Assembly (NCBI RefSeq): GCF_023555005.1
Contig: NZ_JAMJPJ010000025.1
Location: 1 to 51,022, forward strand
DNA length: 51,022 nucleotides
From: Halomonas llamarensis
GTDB taxonomy: Bacteria > Pseudomonadota > Gammaproteobacteria > Pseudomonadales > Halomonadaceae
Reading direction: 5' to 3'
Part shown: positions 9,239 to 17,919 of the stretch, one piece after another
How the letters are laid out: the number at the start of each line of letters is the position of its first letter
Numbering within the stretch: position 1 is the stretch's first letter
Translations under genes and position numbers: made by a program
The notes under the pieces: generated by a model
Database searches by the model: none
The model's input: only the letters and a program-made list of their open reading frames with translations
What the model was told of the DNA's origin: nothing

Positions 9239-9691
9239 ATGCTAAAACGCGCTTTACTTACTGGCCTTGCGTTCGTCGGCTTAAGCCTTACCGCGCTGAA
9301 TGCCCACGCCGAGCAATATACCCAGGTGGGCGACTATCAAATTCACTACAGCGCCGTGAGCACCCGCTTTTTAACGCCAGAGACCGCTCAAGCATACAAC
9401 CTGCAGCGCAGCGCTGGCCTAGGGCTCGTCAACGTGAGCGTACGCGAAGCGCAGGAAGACGGCAGCACCCGCCCCGTTAATGCCAGCGTGCAGGGCAGCG
9501 TCGGGGGCCTCGCCGGGAATCGCGAGTCGATGAACTTTCGCACCGTACATGAAGACGACGCCATCTATCATCTCGCCACCTTCACCCTGCGCGACGACGA
9601 ATCGATGCGCTTTGAGCTCGACGTTAAATACGACCGTAACGCCGATCCCGAACCGGTCAACTTTACCCAGCGTTTTTATATCGAACGTTAA
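9239..9691 (+). CDS. DUF4426 family exported protein
   Basis: A 150-residue protein with a clear Sec signal peptide (basic MLKR, hydrophobic stretch to about residue 20, cleavage likely after NAHA). The mature part is beta-rich and matches the DUF4426 family as I recall it; function is unknown. GGGAG precedes the ATG. It follows metW by 17 bases, and the metX-metW-DUF4426 association recurs in gammaproteobacteria, so a link to methionine or one-carbon physiology is possible but unproven. It converges on sfsA, and the two stop codons overlap by four bases. Confidence 0.8.
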   Translation: MLKRALLTGLAFVGLSLTALNAHAEQYTQVGDYQIHYSAVSTRFLTPETAQAYNLQRSAGLGLVNVSVREAQEDGSTRPVNASVQGSVGGLAGNRESMNFRTVHEDDAIYHLATFTLRDDESMRFELDVKYDRNADPEPVNFTQRFYIER

Positions 9692-10419
9692 CCCCACACC
9701 GGCAACGCCCGCGAAAGTCTAATCGCTGTGGGCGCTTGCCCCTCTCGCTCAAATGCCACGCCATAGGCGAGCACTTCAACGCCGTGACGCTGCGCTTCTT
9801 CCAGCGCCGCAGCATAGGCTGGATCAATATGCGCCGCGGGCGCGACATCCTCAATGCCCTCGTGGGCAACACAAAAAAGCAACACTGCACGCTCGCCGCT
9901 CTGTGCTAGCCGGGCAAGCGTTTGCAGATGCTTGGTACCACGCACGCTCACCGCATCGGGAAAATAGCCATGGCCGTCGGCTTCTTTCAGCGTGACCTGT
10001 TTCACCTCGATATAGACGTTTCCCTGCACCGGATCTGAGAGCAGAAAATCAAGCCGCGCCTCATCGACTTTTACTTCACGCTTGAGCGTGGCGTAGCCTG
10101 CCAGCGCTGCAACGGTCCCGTCGCTAAGCGCGGCCTCAACGATACGGTTGGTGCGCCCGGTGTGCACCGAGGCCAACGCCTGAGTGCCATCGGACTGCGG
10201 CAACTCGATCAGCTCCCACGTCCACAAAAGCTTGCGCTTGGGGTTATCGCTGGGTGACAACCACACCCGGCAGCCCGGCACATTAACCGCTTTCATTGAG
10301 CCCGTATTGGGGCAATGAGCGACGACCTCACGACCATCGTCGAGGCGCACATCCGCAAGAAAACGCTTATAGCGCTTGAGCAAAACCCCCGGCACCAGCG
10401 CGGGGTAACACAGCGTCAC
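9688..10419 (-). CDS. sfsA: SfsA family protein (sugar fermentation stimulation)
   Basis: A 243-residue SfsA protein. Landmarks are LLKRYKRFLADV near the start, AHCPNTGSM near residue 35, TWELIE, and the PD-(D/E)XK-like core RLDFLLSDP ... YIEVKQVTL ... FPDAVSVRGTKHL. E. coli SfsA was described as a DNA-binding activator of maltose genes; the nuclease-like fold suggests a nucleic-acid role, but the true function is uncertain. The GTG start at 10419 overlaps the upstream aminotransferase stop (GTGA), so the two are translationally coupled. Confidence 0.9.
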   Translation of the reverse strand: MTLCYPALVPGVLLKRYKRFLADVRLDDGREVVAHCPNTGSMKAVNVPGCRVWLSPSDNPKRKLLWTWELIELPQSDGTQALASVHTGRTNRIVEAALSDGTVAALAGYATLKREVKVDEARLDFLLSDPVQGNVYIEVKQVTLKEADGHGYFPDAVSVRGTKHLQTLARLAQSGERAVLLFCVAHEGIEDVAPAAHIDPAYAAALEEAQRHGVEVLAYGVAFEREGQAPTAIRLSRALPVWG

Positions 10420-11576
10420 AGCCGGCTCACAAAACGGGCAATGCGCGCAACCGCTTCTTCAAGTCTTGCGACGTCATTGGTAAACGCAATGCGCACATGG
10501 TGCTCACCATCGCGGACGGCAAAATCGATACCCGGCGTAATGGCGACGTTTTCCTCTTCTAGCAGCCGCTCGCAGAACGCTTGGCTATCGCGGCTGTAGC
10601 GGGAAATATCCAGCCACAGATAAAACGCGCCTTGCGGCGGCAGGTCGGGCGCCAAACCCAAACGTGCAAGCCCGTCGAGCAGCACATCGCGGCGGTTTTT
10701 CAGCGTTTGCCGACGCGCTTCGAAAATATCGCGGCTTTCTGGCGTAAACGCGGCCAGCGCAGCGTGCTGCGAGGGCGTCGGCGCGGCGAGAAAGACGTTC
10801 TGCGCCAAGCGTGTTAGCGGCTCGATCGCCGCCTCTGGCGCGACCAGCCAGCCCAAGCGCCAACCGGTCATACCGAAATATTTGGAAAAACTATTCACCA
10901 CAAAGGCATCATCGGTGAGTGAGAGCGCGGAGAGCGGCGCCTCGTCGTAGTTGAGGCCCTGATAAATTTCATCGACCAGAAGTGTGCCATCGCGCTCGGC
11001 GACCGCCATCTGCACGCCAGCGAGCGCGGAGGCGTTGAGCGTATGCCCGGTGGGGTTAGAGGGCGAAGCAAGCATCGCCAAGCGCGTATTAGGCTGCCAA
11101 TGCTCGGCGACAAGCGCCCTGTTAAGCTGCCAGCCGCTATCACGCCCGACCGAGACCGCGTCTACCTCGGCCCCGGCCAGCGCCATAAAGTGGCGATTAC
11201 ACGGGTAATTAGGGTCGGCCATCAGTACACGATCGCCCGCTTCTACCAGAAGTTGGCTAGCCAGCAACAACGCGCCGGAGGCTCCGGGGGTAACGATAAT
11301 GCGCGCCGGGTCGACGCTGGCGCCAAAGTGCTCGCGGTAGTGGCGTGCAATCGCCTCGCGAAGCGCCGGCAGCCCCGCCGCCGGTGTATAGCGCGTCAGT
11401 CCTTGCGATAGCGCTGCCTGCCCGGCGGCAATCACCGGCTCAGGCGTCGGAAAGTCGGGCTCGCCCACTTCCAGATGAATCACATCATGCCCGGCCGCTT
11501 CCCGTGCTTGGGCCATTTCAAGCAGGTGCATCACCCGAAACGGGGCCACCCGCGCGACTCGCGAATTCCACGCCAT
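10416..11576 (-). CDS. Class I/II PLP-dependent aminotransferase
   Basis: A 386-residue fold-type I aminotransferase. Seen are the N-terminal EVGEPDFPTPE, the phosphate-binding TPGASGALL, SPSNPTG, the VDEIYQGL Asp/Tyr pair, the PLP lysine in NSFSKYFGMTGWRLGW near residue 230, and the substrate-carboxylate arginine in HHVRIAF near the end. The family includes aspartate, tyrosine, alanine and kynurenine-type enzymes; the exact substrate cannot be assigned. AAGGA precedes the ATG. It forms a two-gene unit with sfsA, and its promoter lies in the 196-base gap shared with dksA. Confidence 0.88.
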   Translation of the reverse strand: MAWNSRVARVAPFRVMHLLEMAQAREAAGHDVIHLEVGEPDFPTPEPVIAAGQAALSQGLTRYTPAAGLPALREAIARHYREHFGASVDPARIIVTPGASGALLLASQLLVEAGDRVLMADPNYPCNRHFMALAGAEVDAVSVGRDSGWQLNRALVAEHWQPNTRLAMLASPSNPTGHTLNASALAGVQMAVAERDGTLLVDEIYQGLNYDEAPLSALSLTDDAFVVNSFSKYFGMTGWRLGWLVAPEAAIEPLTRLAQNVFLAAPTPSQHAALAAFTPESRDIFEARRQTLKNRRDVLLDGLARLGLAPDLPPQGAFYLWLDISRYSRDSQAFCERLLEEENVAITPGIDFAVRDGEHHVRIAFTNDVARLEEAVARIARFVSRL

Positions 11577-11718
11577 ATTCGATCCTTATTTCATCGCCGT
11601 GCCGCGCTCTTTTTGCTAACGTGCCGACCATATGTGGGGTAACTATCGTATAAGAAGCGTCATTATGCTTGCAACGGCGCCATTTTTCAGCTAAACAAGC
11701 ATCCCTTTGGCGGAAGAT

Positions 11719-11737
11719 CATTACCTCGCCGGTAATG
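11719..11737. promoter_or_regulatory. Hairpin in the dksA leader
   Basis: CATTACC-TCGCC-GGTAATG is a perfect 7-bp inverted repeat with a 5-base loop. It ends about 36 bases before the dksA ATG and is flanked by GATC on both sides. It may shape the 5-prime untranslated region. There is no T run, so it is not a terminator. Confidence 0.35.
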
Positions 11738-11772
11738 GTCGATCAGCAGTCATTTACGTAAGGGGCAGTCTT

Positions 11773-12204
11773 ATGCCAGTAGCGGAAAAGAAACCGGAAG
11801 CGTCCATCACCCCGTACGAAGCGGCACCGGGTGAAGAGTACATGAACGAGCAGCAGCTGGAACACTTCCGTCAGCTCCTGCTGGAATGGAAGCAGGATCT
11901 CATGGAAGAGGTGGATCGCACCGTTCGCCACCTGCAAGAAGACGCCAACAATTACGCCGACCCGGCCGACCGCGCCACCCAGGAAGAGGGGTTCAGCCTG
12001 GAACTGCGCACCCGCGACCGTGAGCGCAAGTTGCTGAAAAAAATCAACGAAACGCTAGAGAAAATCGACGAAGACGATTATGGCTTCTGCGAAGCTTGCG
12101 GCGTCGAGATCGGCATACGCCGTCTGGAAGCACGCCCGACGGCAACGCTATGCGTCGACTGTAAAACCCTGGCTGAGCTCAAAGAGAAACAGTTAGGCGG
12201 TTAA
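11773..12204 (+). CDS. dksA: RNA polymerase-binding transcription factor DksA
   Basis: Binds the secondary channel of RNA polymerase and, with ppGpp, represses rRNA promoters and activates amino-acid genes. The product is 143 residues, close to the usual 151. It has the coiled coil with the acidic tip in YADPADRATQEE, and a four-cysteine zinc finger (CEAC ... CVDC) near residues 108-132. The ATG at 11773 has AAGGGG upstream; a longer in-frame reading to 11707 has no family support. It is followed by its own terminator and then gluQ, a pairing conserved in many gammaproteobacteria. Confidence 0.96.
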   Translation: MPVAEKKPEASITPYEAAPGEEYMNEQQLEHFRQLLLEWKQDLMEEVDRTVRHLQEDANNYADPADRATQEEGFSLELRTRDRERKLLKKINETLEKIDEDDYGFCEACGVEIGIRRLEARPTATLCVDCKTLAELKEKQLGG

Positions 12205-12223
12205 ACCCTCTATGCCGACGTTT

Positions 12224-12256
12224 AACGGGCGCCTCGCCAAAGGTGCCCGTTTTTGT
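12224..12256 (+). terminator. Rho-independent terminator after dksA
   Basis: CGGGCGCC (12226-12233) pairs with GGTGCCCG (12242-12249), with one G-T pair and an 8-base loop, followed by TTTTT. It lies about 20 bases after the dksA stop. Confidence 0.85.
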
Positions 12257-12316
12257 GTGGCTTTTATTTGTGTGCTCTAACATTGGCTTATGACGACAGC
12301 CTGATACGATAGCGTC

Positions 12317-13207
12317 ATGCATTCACTCCCAACGTATCGTGGCCGCTTTGCCCCAACACCTTCTGGGCCGCTGCACCTAGGGTCGCTTGTAGCGGCACTG
12401 GGCAGTTTTCTTGATGCCCGCGCATCCCAAGGCACTTGGCTAGTGCGGATCGAAGATATCGACCCGCCACGCTGCCCGGCGGGAACGGCGGAGACGATTT
12501 TGCGCCAGCTAGAAGCGTTCGGCTTGCACTGGGACAGCGACGTTACTTGGCAGCACACCCGTGACGATGCCTATGAAGAGGCGCTGGAACAGCTCAAAGC
12601 AGCGGGGCTGGCCTACCCGTGCAGCTGCTCGCGCAAACAATGGCGCGAGTATCCTATCTACCCTGGCTGGTGCCGCAACGGTGTTTCTGAGCCAGAGAAA
12701 CCAGCGGCTTGGCGGCTGCGCAGCGATCTCGGCGAGCGCCCTATTCGCTGGGAAGACCGCCTATTCGGGCCGCAAACCTTCGACCCTGCAGAATTGGGTG
12801 ATGTGGTGCTCAAACGTAAAGACCGGCTCTGGGCGTACCAACTTGCCGTGGTGGTGGATGACGCCGCGCAAGGCATCACCGACGTCGTGCGCGGCATTGA
12901 CCTGCTTGATAACACCCCTTGGCAGCGCCAGCTCCAGCGCGCGCTGGGCTACCCTGAACCTCGCTACCTGCACCTGCCGCTGATCGTCACACCCGAAGGC
13001 CAAAAGCTCTCTAAGCAGAACTTTGCGCCACCGCTTGCTGACGATGCTGCAACGATCCGGCGCCAGCTATTTTGGGCATTGCAGGCGCTAGATCAAGCGC
13101 CCCCACTTGAGCTTGCCAAGGCGCCCCCGGCCGAACAGCTCGCCTGGGGTATCGAGCACTGGTCAGTATCTCGTATGGCCGCTACCGCGCACCGCTCTGC
13201 GCTCTAG
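12317..13207 (+). CDS. gluQ: Glutamyl-queuosine tRNA(Asp) synthetase
   Basis: A paralogue of the glutamyl-tRNA synthetase catalytic domain that attaches glutamate to queuosine at position 34 of tRNA-Asp. The 296-residue protein has the class I motif [14 protein letters not shown] and the KMSKS equivalent KLSKQN near residue 230. The zinc-site cysteines are in CSCSRKQW and PGWCR. It lacks the anticodon-binding half of GltX, which is what separates GluQ from the real synthetase. No convincing ribosome site is visible before the ATG at 12317. It follows the dksA terminator and precedes cbrX. Confidence 0.93.
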   Translation: MHSLPTYRGRFAPTPSGPLHLGSLVAALGSFLDARASQGTWLVRIEDIDPPRCPAGTAETILRQLEAFGLHWDSDVTWQHTRDDAYEEALEQLKAAGLAYPCSCSRKQWREYPIYPGWCRNGVSEPEKPAAWRLRSDLGERPIRWEDRLFGPQTFDPAELGDVVLKRKDRLWAYQLAVVVDDAAQGITDVVRGIDLLDNTPWQRQLQRALGYPEPRYLHLPLIVTPEGQKLSKQNFAPPLADDAATIRRQLFWALQALDQAPPLELAKAPPAEQLAWGIEHWSVSRMAATAHRSAL

Positions 13208-13225
13208 CGCATTCAAGGAGTCGCG

Positions 13226-13402
13226 ATGTACGTTTACCGAATCATGCTGTTTTTGGTGTTTGGCGGCTACCTGCTCTCACCGCTTTTGATGAACGGCTGG
13301 GGCAACCCTGATATCGCTTGGTACCGGCCGTTTCTGATCTGGGGTGTCTTGATCGCCCTTACCGTGTGGCTGGAGCAGAAAAGGAAACTCGATGAGCGTT
13401 GA
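13226..13402 (+). CDS. cbrX: Small membrane protein, CbrX-like
   Basis: A 58-codon ORF: MYVYRIMLFLVFGG at the start, two hydrophobic segments (about residues 6-22 and 36-50) separated by a short polar loop, and a charged end EQKRKLDER. CAAGGAG lies seven bases before the ATG. The last 11 bases overlap the cbrA start, a sign of translational coupling. In Pseudomonas a small ORF of the same size class at this exact place is called CbrX; I assign by position and topology, not by alignment. It may simply set the CbrA translation level, or assist the sensor in the membrane. Confidence 0.75.
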   Translation: MYVYRIMLFLVFGGYLLSPLLMNGWGNPDIAWYRPFLIWGVLIALTVWLEQKRKLDER

Positions 13403-16343
13403 CGTTATCTCACTGCTGCTGCTTGGGGTAGGGTATCTGGCGCTGCTATTCATCTGCGGCGTTGCTGTCGAGCGCGGTTGGTTACCTGTCCGTATTACCC
13501 GTCACCCCGCTGTCTATACGTTAGCACTTGGCGTTTATGCCAGCGCCTGGGCCATTTACGGCAGCATCGAACTCGCCGCTAACGCTGGGTTTGGCTATCT
13601 GGCCTACTACTTAGGCGCCGCCGGGGCGTTTCTGCTAGCGCCCGTGCTGCTGGTGCCGATTCAGCGCATCACCCGCACCTATCAACTCGCGTCACTGGCC
13701 GACCTGTTTGCCTTTCGTTTTCGTTCACGCTGGACGGGGACGCTCGTCACGCTGGTGAGCCTACTGGCAGTATTGCCGCTTCTCGGCATCCAGGTCAAAA
13801 CGCTCGGCGAAGCCGTCGATGTGATGACACAAAGCACTCAAGGCGCGGACATCTCGCTGCTATTCTGCGTGATAATTGCCGCGTTCGCGGTGTATTTTGG
13901 CGCGCGCCATAGCCATCTCCATGCGCGCCACGACACGCTGCTCGCCGCCATTGCCTTTGAGTCGATTGTTAAGCTCATCGCTATGCTCACCCTAGGGGCT
14001 GTCGCCCTTTGGGGTGTATTTGACGGCCCTCAGCACCTTCAGCAGTGGCTGGGAAGCGAAGGCCAAGCGCTGCAAGCTCAGACATCCAAGCTTGAACCGG
14101 CCCACTGGCGCACGCTGCTGCTGCTCTTTTTTGCCGCCGCCTTTTTGATGCCGCATTTATTTCACATCACCTTCGCCGAAAACCTCTCTCGCAACACCTT
14201 ACTGCAAGCCAGCTGGACGCTGCCGCTGTTTTTATTGCTTATGGCGCTACCCGTGCCGCTAATCTGGTGGGCGGCACAGGCTCAAGTCGACACACCCATT
14301 ACGCTCCCGGCTTATGCCACTTACGTGATTCACGCCCATCCCTGGGTTGGCGCGCTAGCGTTTCTTGGTGGCCTCGCCGCGGCAAGCGGCACGATGATTA
14401 TTATTTCATTGGCGCTTTCCGGCATGGTGCTAAACCATATTGTGCTGGTCGCAAGCCCACCGGAAGCGCGTACGGACCTCTACGGCTGGCTACGCTGGCT
14501 ACGCCGAGGTCTTATTGTGGCGGTGATTATCAGCGGCTGGCTGTTTTACACCGGCGTGGGGCACCATCAAGACCTAACCACTCTTGGGCTTGCCGCCTTT
14601 GTCGGTATGGCGCAGTGCCTCCCCGGCATGCTGGCGCTGCTCTACTGGCCTGGCGCCAACCGTAACGGCATGGTGGCGGGCTTGCTCGCGGGTGTCCTCG
14701 TTTGGCTCTGGGGGCTGTGGTTGCCGCTTTTTGTCGCCATTCCAGTGCCAACACTGCCTTTTACACCATTGCTCCCGCCCGACTCACCGCTGTGGTATCA
14801 GGTAACGTTGCTATCTCTCGCAGCCAATATTTTATTGCTCATCACTATTTCGCTGTTTAGCCGCACCTCTGAAGGGGAAAAATCCGCTGCCGAAGCCTGC
14901 TCGGTGGATGCCGTGATTCGCTCCAAGCGACTGCCGCTGGAAGCCGCTACCGTGGAAGACTTCACGCTTCATTTAGCCCAAGCGCTAGGCGACGAAGCAG
15001 CCCGTCGCGAGGTTAACCGTGCCCTCATGGCGCTGCATATCAACCACTATGAGCAGCGCCCCTACGCTCTACGCCGCCTGCGCGATCGCATTCAGGCGAA
15101 TCTTTCCGGGCTCATGGGGCCATCAGTGGCGCGGGATATCGTCGACCGCTACCTGCCCTACCGCCATGACGACGCGCCGGTGACCGATGACATCCATTTC
15201 GTCGAGAGCCGGTTAGAAGCCTACCGCTCGCGGCTAACCGGGCTTGCCCGCGAACTCGATGACTTGCGTCGCCACCACCGCCAAACCCTCACCCACTTGC
15301 CAGTCGGGCTTTGCGTGTTTGGCGATGACAGCGAACTACTGATGTGGAACCAAGCACTCGCAGAACTTTCCGGCATCAGCGGCGAGAGCGTGATCGGCTC
15401 GCGCCGTGATAGCTTGCCTGCCCCCTGGCCCACCCTGTTGGGCAGGGTACTTGAGAGCGACAACGCCCCGCTTTATAAACAGTCGGCGCACCTGCATGGG
15501 CGCGATTATTTTTTGACCCTGCACAAGGCCGAGCTCAGCGGTGACGATAGCCGTGGCGGTAGCGTCGTGCTGATCGAAGATCACAGCGAGATGAAACGCC
15601 TCGAAGACGAGCTGGTTCACGCCGCCCGCTTAGCCTCCATCGGCCAGCTCGCCGCTGGGGTCGCGCATGAGATCGGCAACCCGATTACCGGCATCTCGTC
15701 ACTGGCGCAAAATCTGCGCTACGATACTGATGACCCGATACTGCTAGAAACCGCTGACCATATTCAGACTTTGACCCAGCGCGTCACCAAGATCGTCAAC
15801 TCGCTGGTGGGCTTTGCCCACGGGGGCCGCCAGGCTATACCGCTGCCCACCGACCCGGTCAACCTTACGACCATTAGCGAAGACGCGCTGCACTTGATCC
15901 ACTTGGCACGCTCAGGCGAGGATGTCACGCTAACCAATACTTGCTCGACAGAGATTGTGGTGCGCGGTGACGCGCAGCGACTCACTCAAGTGATGGTGAA
16001 TCTGCTCGGCAACGCTCGCGACGCCTGTGCGCCTAGTGGTCATGTAACGATTAGCGCCGGTATCGACTTGCACCACGCTTGGTGGCAAGTCAGTGATAAC
16101 GGCCACGGCATCGACCCAACCGTGCGTGACCGGCTATTTGAACCGTTCACCACCACCAAGCCCGCCGGGGAAGGCACCGGACTTGGGCTTTCACTGGCGT
16201 ACCAAATCATTACCGAGCACCAGGGCAAGATTGACGTGGCGTCACCGCCGCCTGGCCACTCGCGCGGCACAGCCATCACGCTATGGCTTCCGCTTTATCG
16301 ACAGGATGACATAACGCCCTATGGCCAAGATTCTGATTGTTGA
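13392..16343 (+). CDS. cbrA: Sensor histidine kinase CbrA with transporter-like N-terminus
   Basis: Hybrid membrane sensor of 983 residues. Residues 1 to about 500 form a sodium:solute symporter-like region with about 13 hydrophobic segments. A linker and a PAS domain follow (about 620-735, with GLCVFGDDSELLMWNQAL). The HisKA box has the phosphoacceptor His in VAHEIGNP near residue 760, and the HATPase domain has the N box LLGNARDA, G1 DNGHGI and G2 GTGLGLSL. In Pseudomonas, CbrA with CbrB controls use of carbon and nitrogen sources and drives the CrcZ small RNA. Histidine may be transported or sensed by the N-terminal part in relatives. It overlaps cbrB by 23 bases. Confidence 0.92.
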   Translation: MSVDVISLLLLGVGYLALLFICGVAVERGWLPVRITRHPAVYTLALGVYASAWAIYGSIELAANAGFGYLAYYLGAAGAFLLAPVLLVPIQRITRTYQLASLADLFAFRFRSRWTGTLVTLVSLLAVLPLLGIQVKTLGEAVDVMTQSTQGADISLLFCVIIAAFAVYFGARHSHLHARHDTLLAAIAFESIVKLIAMLTLGAVALWGVFDGPQHLQQWLGSEGQALQAQTSKLEPAHWRTLLLLFFAAAFLMPHLFHITFAENLSRNTLLQASWTLPLFLLLMALPVPLIWWAAQAQVDTPITLPAYATYVIHAHPWVGALAFLGGLAAASGTMIIISLALSGMVLNHIVLVASPPEARTDLYGWLRWLRRGLIVAVIISGWLFYTGVGHHQDLTTLGLAAFVGMAQCLPGMLALLYWPGANRNGMVAGLLAGVLVWLWGLWLPLFVAIPVPTLPFTPLLPPDSPLWYQVTLLSLAANILLLITISLFSRTSEGEKSAAEACSVDAVIRSKRLPLEAATVEDFTLHLAQALGDEAARREVNRALMALHINHYEQRPYALRRLRDRIQANLSGLMGPSVARDIVDRYLPYRHDDAPVTDDIHFVESRLEAYRSRLTGLARELDDLRRHHRQTLTHLPVGLCVFGDDSELLMWNQALAELSGISGESVIGSRRDSLPAPWPTLLGRVLESDNAPLYKQSAHLHGRDYFLTLHKAELSGDDSRGGSVVLIEDHSEMKRLEDELVHAARLASIGQLAAGVAHEIGNPITGISSLAQNLRYDTDDPILLETADHIQTLTQRVTKIVNSLVGFAHGGRQAIPLPTDPVNLTTISEDALHLIHLARSGEDVTLTNTCSTEIVVRGDAQRLTQVMVNLLGNARDACAPSGHVTISAGIDLHHAWWQVSDNGHGIDPTVRDRLFEPFTTTKPAGEGTGLGLSLAYQIITEHQGKIDVASPPPGHSRGTAITLWLPLYRQDDITPYGQDSDC

Positions 16344-17694
16344 AGATGAAGCGATCATTCGCAGCGCGCTAAAGCGTCTGCTGGAACGTCATGACTATCA
16401 GGTCAGCGAAGCCGGCAGCGTTGAAGCGTGCGCACCGTTGGAACTGCGCGGCTTTGATCTGATCATCAGCGACCTGCGCTTACCCGGCGAGCCCGGCAAC
16501 GCACTGATTGAGCGCGCCTCACCAGTGCCTGTCCTGATTATGACCAGCTATGCCAGCATGCGCTCGGCAGTAGAGACGCTCAAACAGGGCGCGGTGGATT
16601 ACGTGGCCAAACCGTTTGACCACGCGGAACTGTTAGAAACCGTCTCACGGATTCTGCATCAACAATCCATGCAGAAAAGCGAGCCGCCGAATATCACCGA
16701 TGAGGGGGGCAGCCGTCAAAGCATGATCGGTGATTGCGCGGCTATGCAGCAGGTATATACCCGCATTCGCAAAACTGCGCCGGCCGATGTCTCCGTGCTG
16801 ATCCAAGGCGAATCCGGCACCGGGAAAGAGCTGGTCGCGCGTGCCATTCATCAGCAAAGCCAACGCATCAACGCACCGCTGATTTGCGTGAACTGCGCGG
16901 CGATCCCGGAAACGTTGATCGAATCGGAGCTTTTTGGTCATGAAAAAGGCGCTTTTACGGGCGCGAGCGCGGCACGAACGGGGTTGGTTGAAGCCGCTGA
17001 TGGCGGCACGTTGTTTCTGGATGAAATCGGCGAGCTGCCACTTGATGCTCAAGCACGCCTTTTACGCGTGTTGCAGGAGGGTGAAATCCGCAAGATCGGC
17101 TCGGTCGAGACGCGCCACGTCAATGTGCGCTTAATCGCCGCCACCCACCGCGACCTTCGCGCGCTATCCAAAAACGGTGAGTTTCGCCTGGATCTTTATT
17201 ATCGCTTAAACGTCATGCAGATCGATCTACCCCCGCTACGCGAGCGCGGCGATGACGTCCTCGAAATCGCCGATATCCTGCTGGACAAAGCCTGCAAGCG
17301 CCACCACCGCGAAGGGCTTAGGCTATCGCGTGCGGCGCGTCAGGACCTTCGCGACTATCCTTGGCCCGGCAACGTGCGCGAACTGGAAAACGCCCTTGAA
17401 CGCGGCGTTATTCTCGCGGAAGGGCATCTGATTCACCCGGATGACCTTGGCCTCGCACCGGCGGCCACACGGCCTCAACCCACCCCGCCAACGCAAGCAA
17501 CCGAGAGCGGCGGCGACCCTGCGGAAGGCGATCTCTCGCTAGAAGATTACTTTCAGCATTTTGTGCTGGAACATCAGGACCAGATGAGCGAAACCGAGCT
17601 GGCACAAAAGCTCGGGATTAGCCGCAAAAACCTCTGGGAGCGTCGTCAACGCTTAGGAATCCCACGCAAAAAAATCGCCCGCCACTCGCCTTAG
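16321..17694 (+). CDS. cbrB: Sigma-54-dependent response regulator CbrB
   Basis: NtrC-family activator of 457 residues. It has a receiver domain with the phosphorylatable Asp 51 in IISDLRLPG and the Lys in VAKPFDH. The AAA+ domain has Walker A GESGTGKE near residue 163, the sigma-54-contact loop GAFTGA near 211, and Walker B LFLDEIGELP. A Fis-type helix-turn-helix sits at the C-terminus (TELAQKLGISRKNLWERRQRLGI). It is paired with the overlapping upstream kinase. The sigma-54 promoter and enhancer-like sites about 60-200 bases downstream are its expected target. Confidence 0.93.
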   Translation: MAKILIVEDEAIIRSALKRLLERHDYQVSEAGSVEACAPLELRGFDLIISDLRLPGEPGNALIERASPVPVLIMTSYASMRSAVETLKQGAVDYVAKPFDHAELLETVSRILHQQSMQKSEPPNITDEGGSRQSMIGDCAAMQQVYTRIRKTAPADVSVLIQGESGTGKELVARAIHQQSQRINAPLICVNCAAIPETLIESELFGHEKGAFTGASAARTGLVEAADGGTLFLDEIGELPLDAQARLLRVLQEGEIRKIGSVETRHVNVRLIAATHRDLRALSKNGEFRLDLYYRLNVMQIDLPPLRERGDDVLEIADILLDKACKRHHREGLRLSRAARQDLRDYPWPGNVRELENALERGVILAEGHLIHPDDLGLAPAATRPQPTPPTQATESGGDPAEGDLSLEDYFQHFVLEHQDQMSETELAQKLGISRKNLWERRQRLGIPRKKIARHSP

Positions 17695-17755
17695 CCCCAT
17701 TGCCTCCGACCAACGTCTACTTCACGAAAGCCGCTGTTTATTGTCTTTCCTAAGC

Positions 17756-17819
17756 GTTACGCCACCACTGTTACCTGTGCACACAACCCCCGCCCAAATC
17801 ATGCCAAAAACAGGTAACA
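17756..17819 (+). promoter_or_regulatory. Putative CbrB enhancer sites upstream of the CrcZ-like RNA
   Basis: TGTTACCTGT (17769-17778) and ACAGGTAACA (17810-17819) form a perfect 10-bp inverted repeat with a 31-base spacer. A further GTTAC half-site lies at 17756-17760. TGTTAC/GTAACA half-sites are what I recall for CbrB in Pseudomonas. They sit roughly 100-165 bases before the predicted start of the small RNA, a normal distance for an NtrC-type activator. The assignment to CbrB is inference from motif and context. Confidence 0.65.
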
Positions 17820-17893
17820 CTTGTTTAGCGACGGCGTCGCTTCACCGCACAAATTAAACCTAAGCAACTGAAATTTAAAATTTTTTAAAATAA

Positions 17894-17909
17894 TGGCACG
17901 CCACGTGCA
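17894..17909 (+). promoter_or_regulatory. Sigma-54 (RpoN) promoter of the CrcZ-like RNA
   Basis: TGGCACGCCACGTGCA matches the -24/-12 consensus TGGCACG-N4-TTGCA, with exact GG-to-GC spacing and one mismatch (GTGCA). The predicted transcription start is near 17919-17920. It lies between the presumed CbrB sites and the CA-rich RNA. Confidence 0.8.
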
Positions 17910-17919
17910 ATGTATATAG

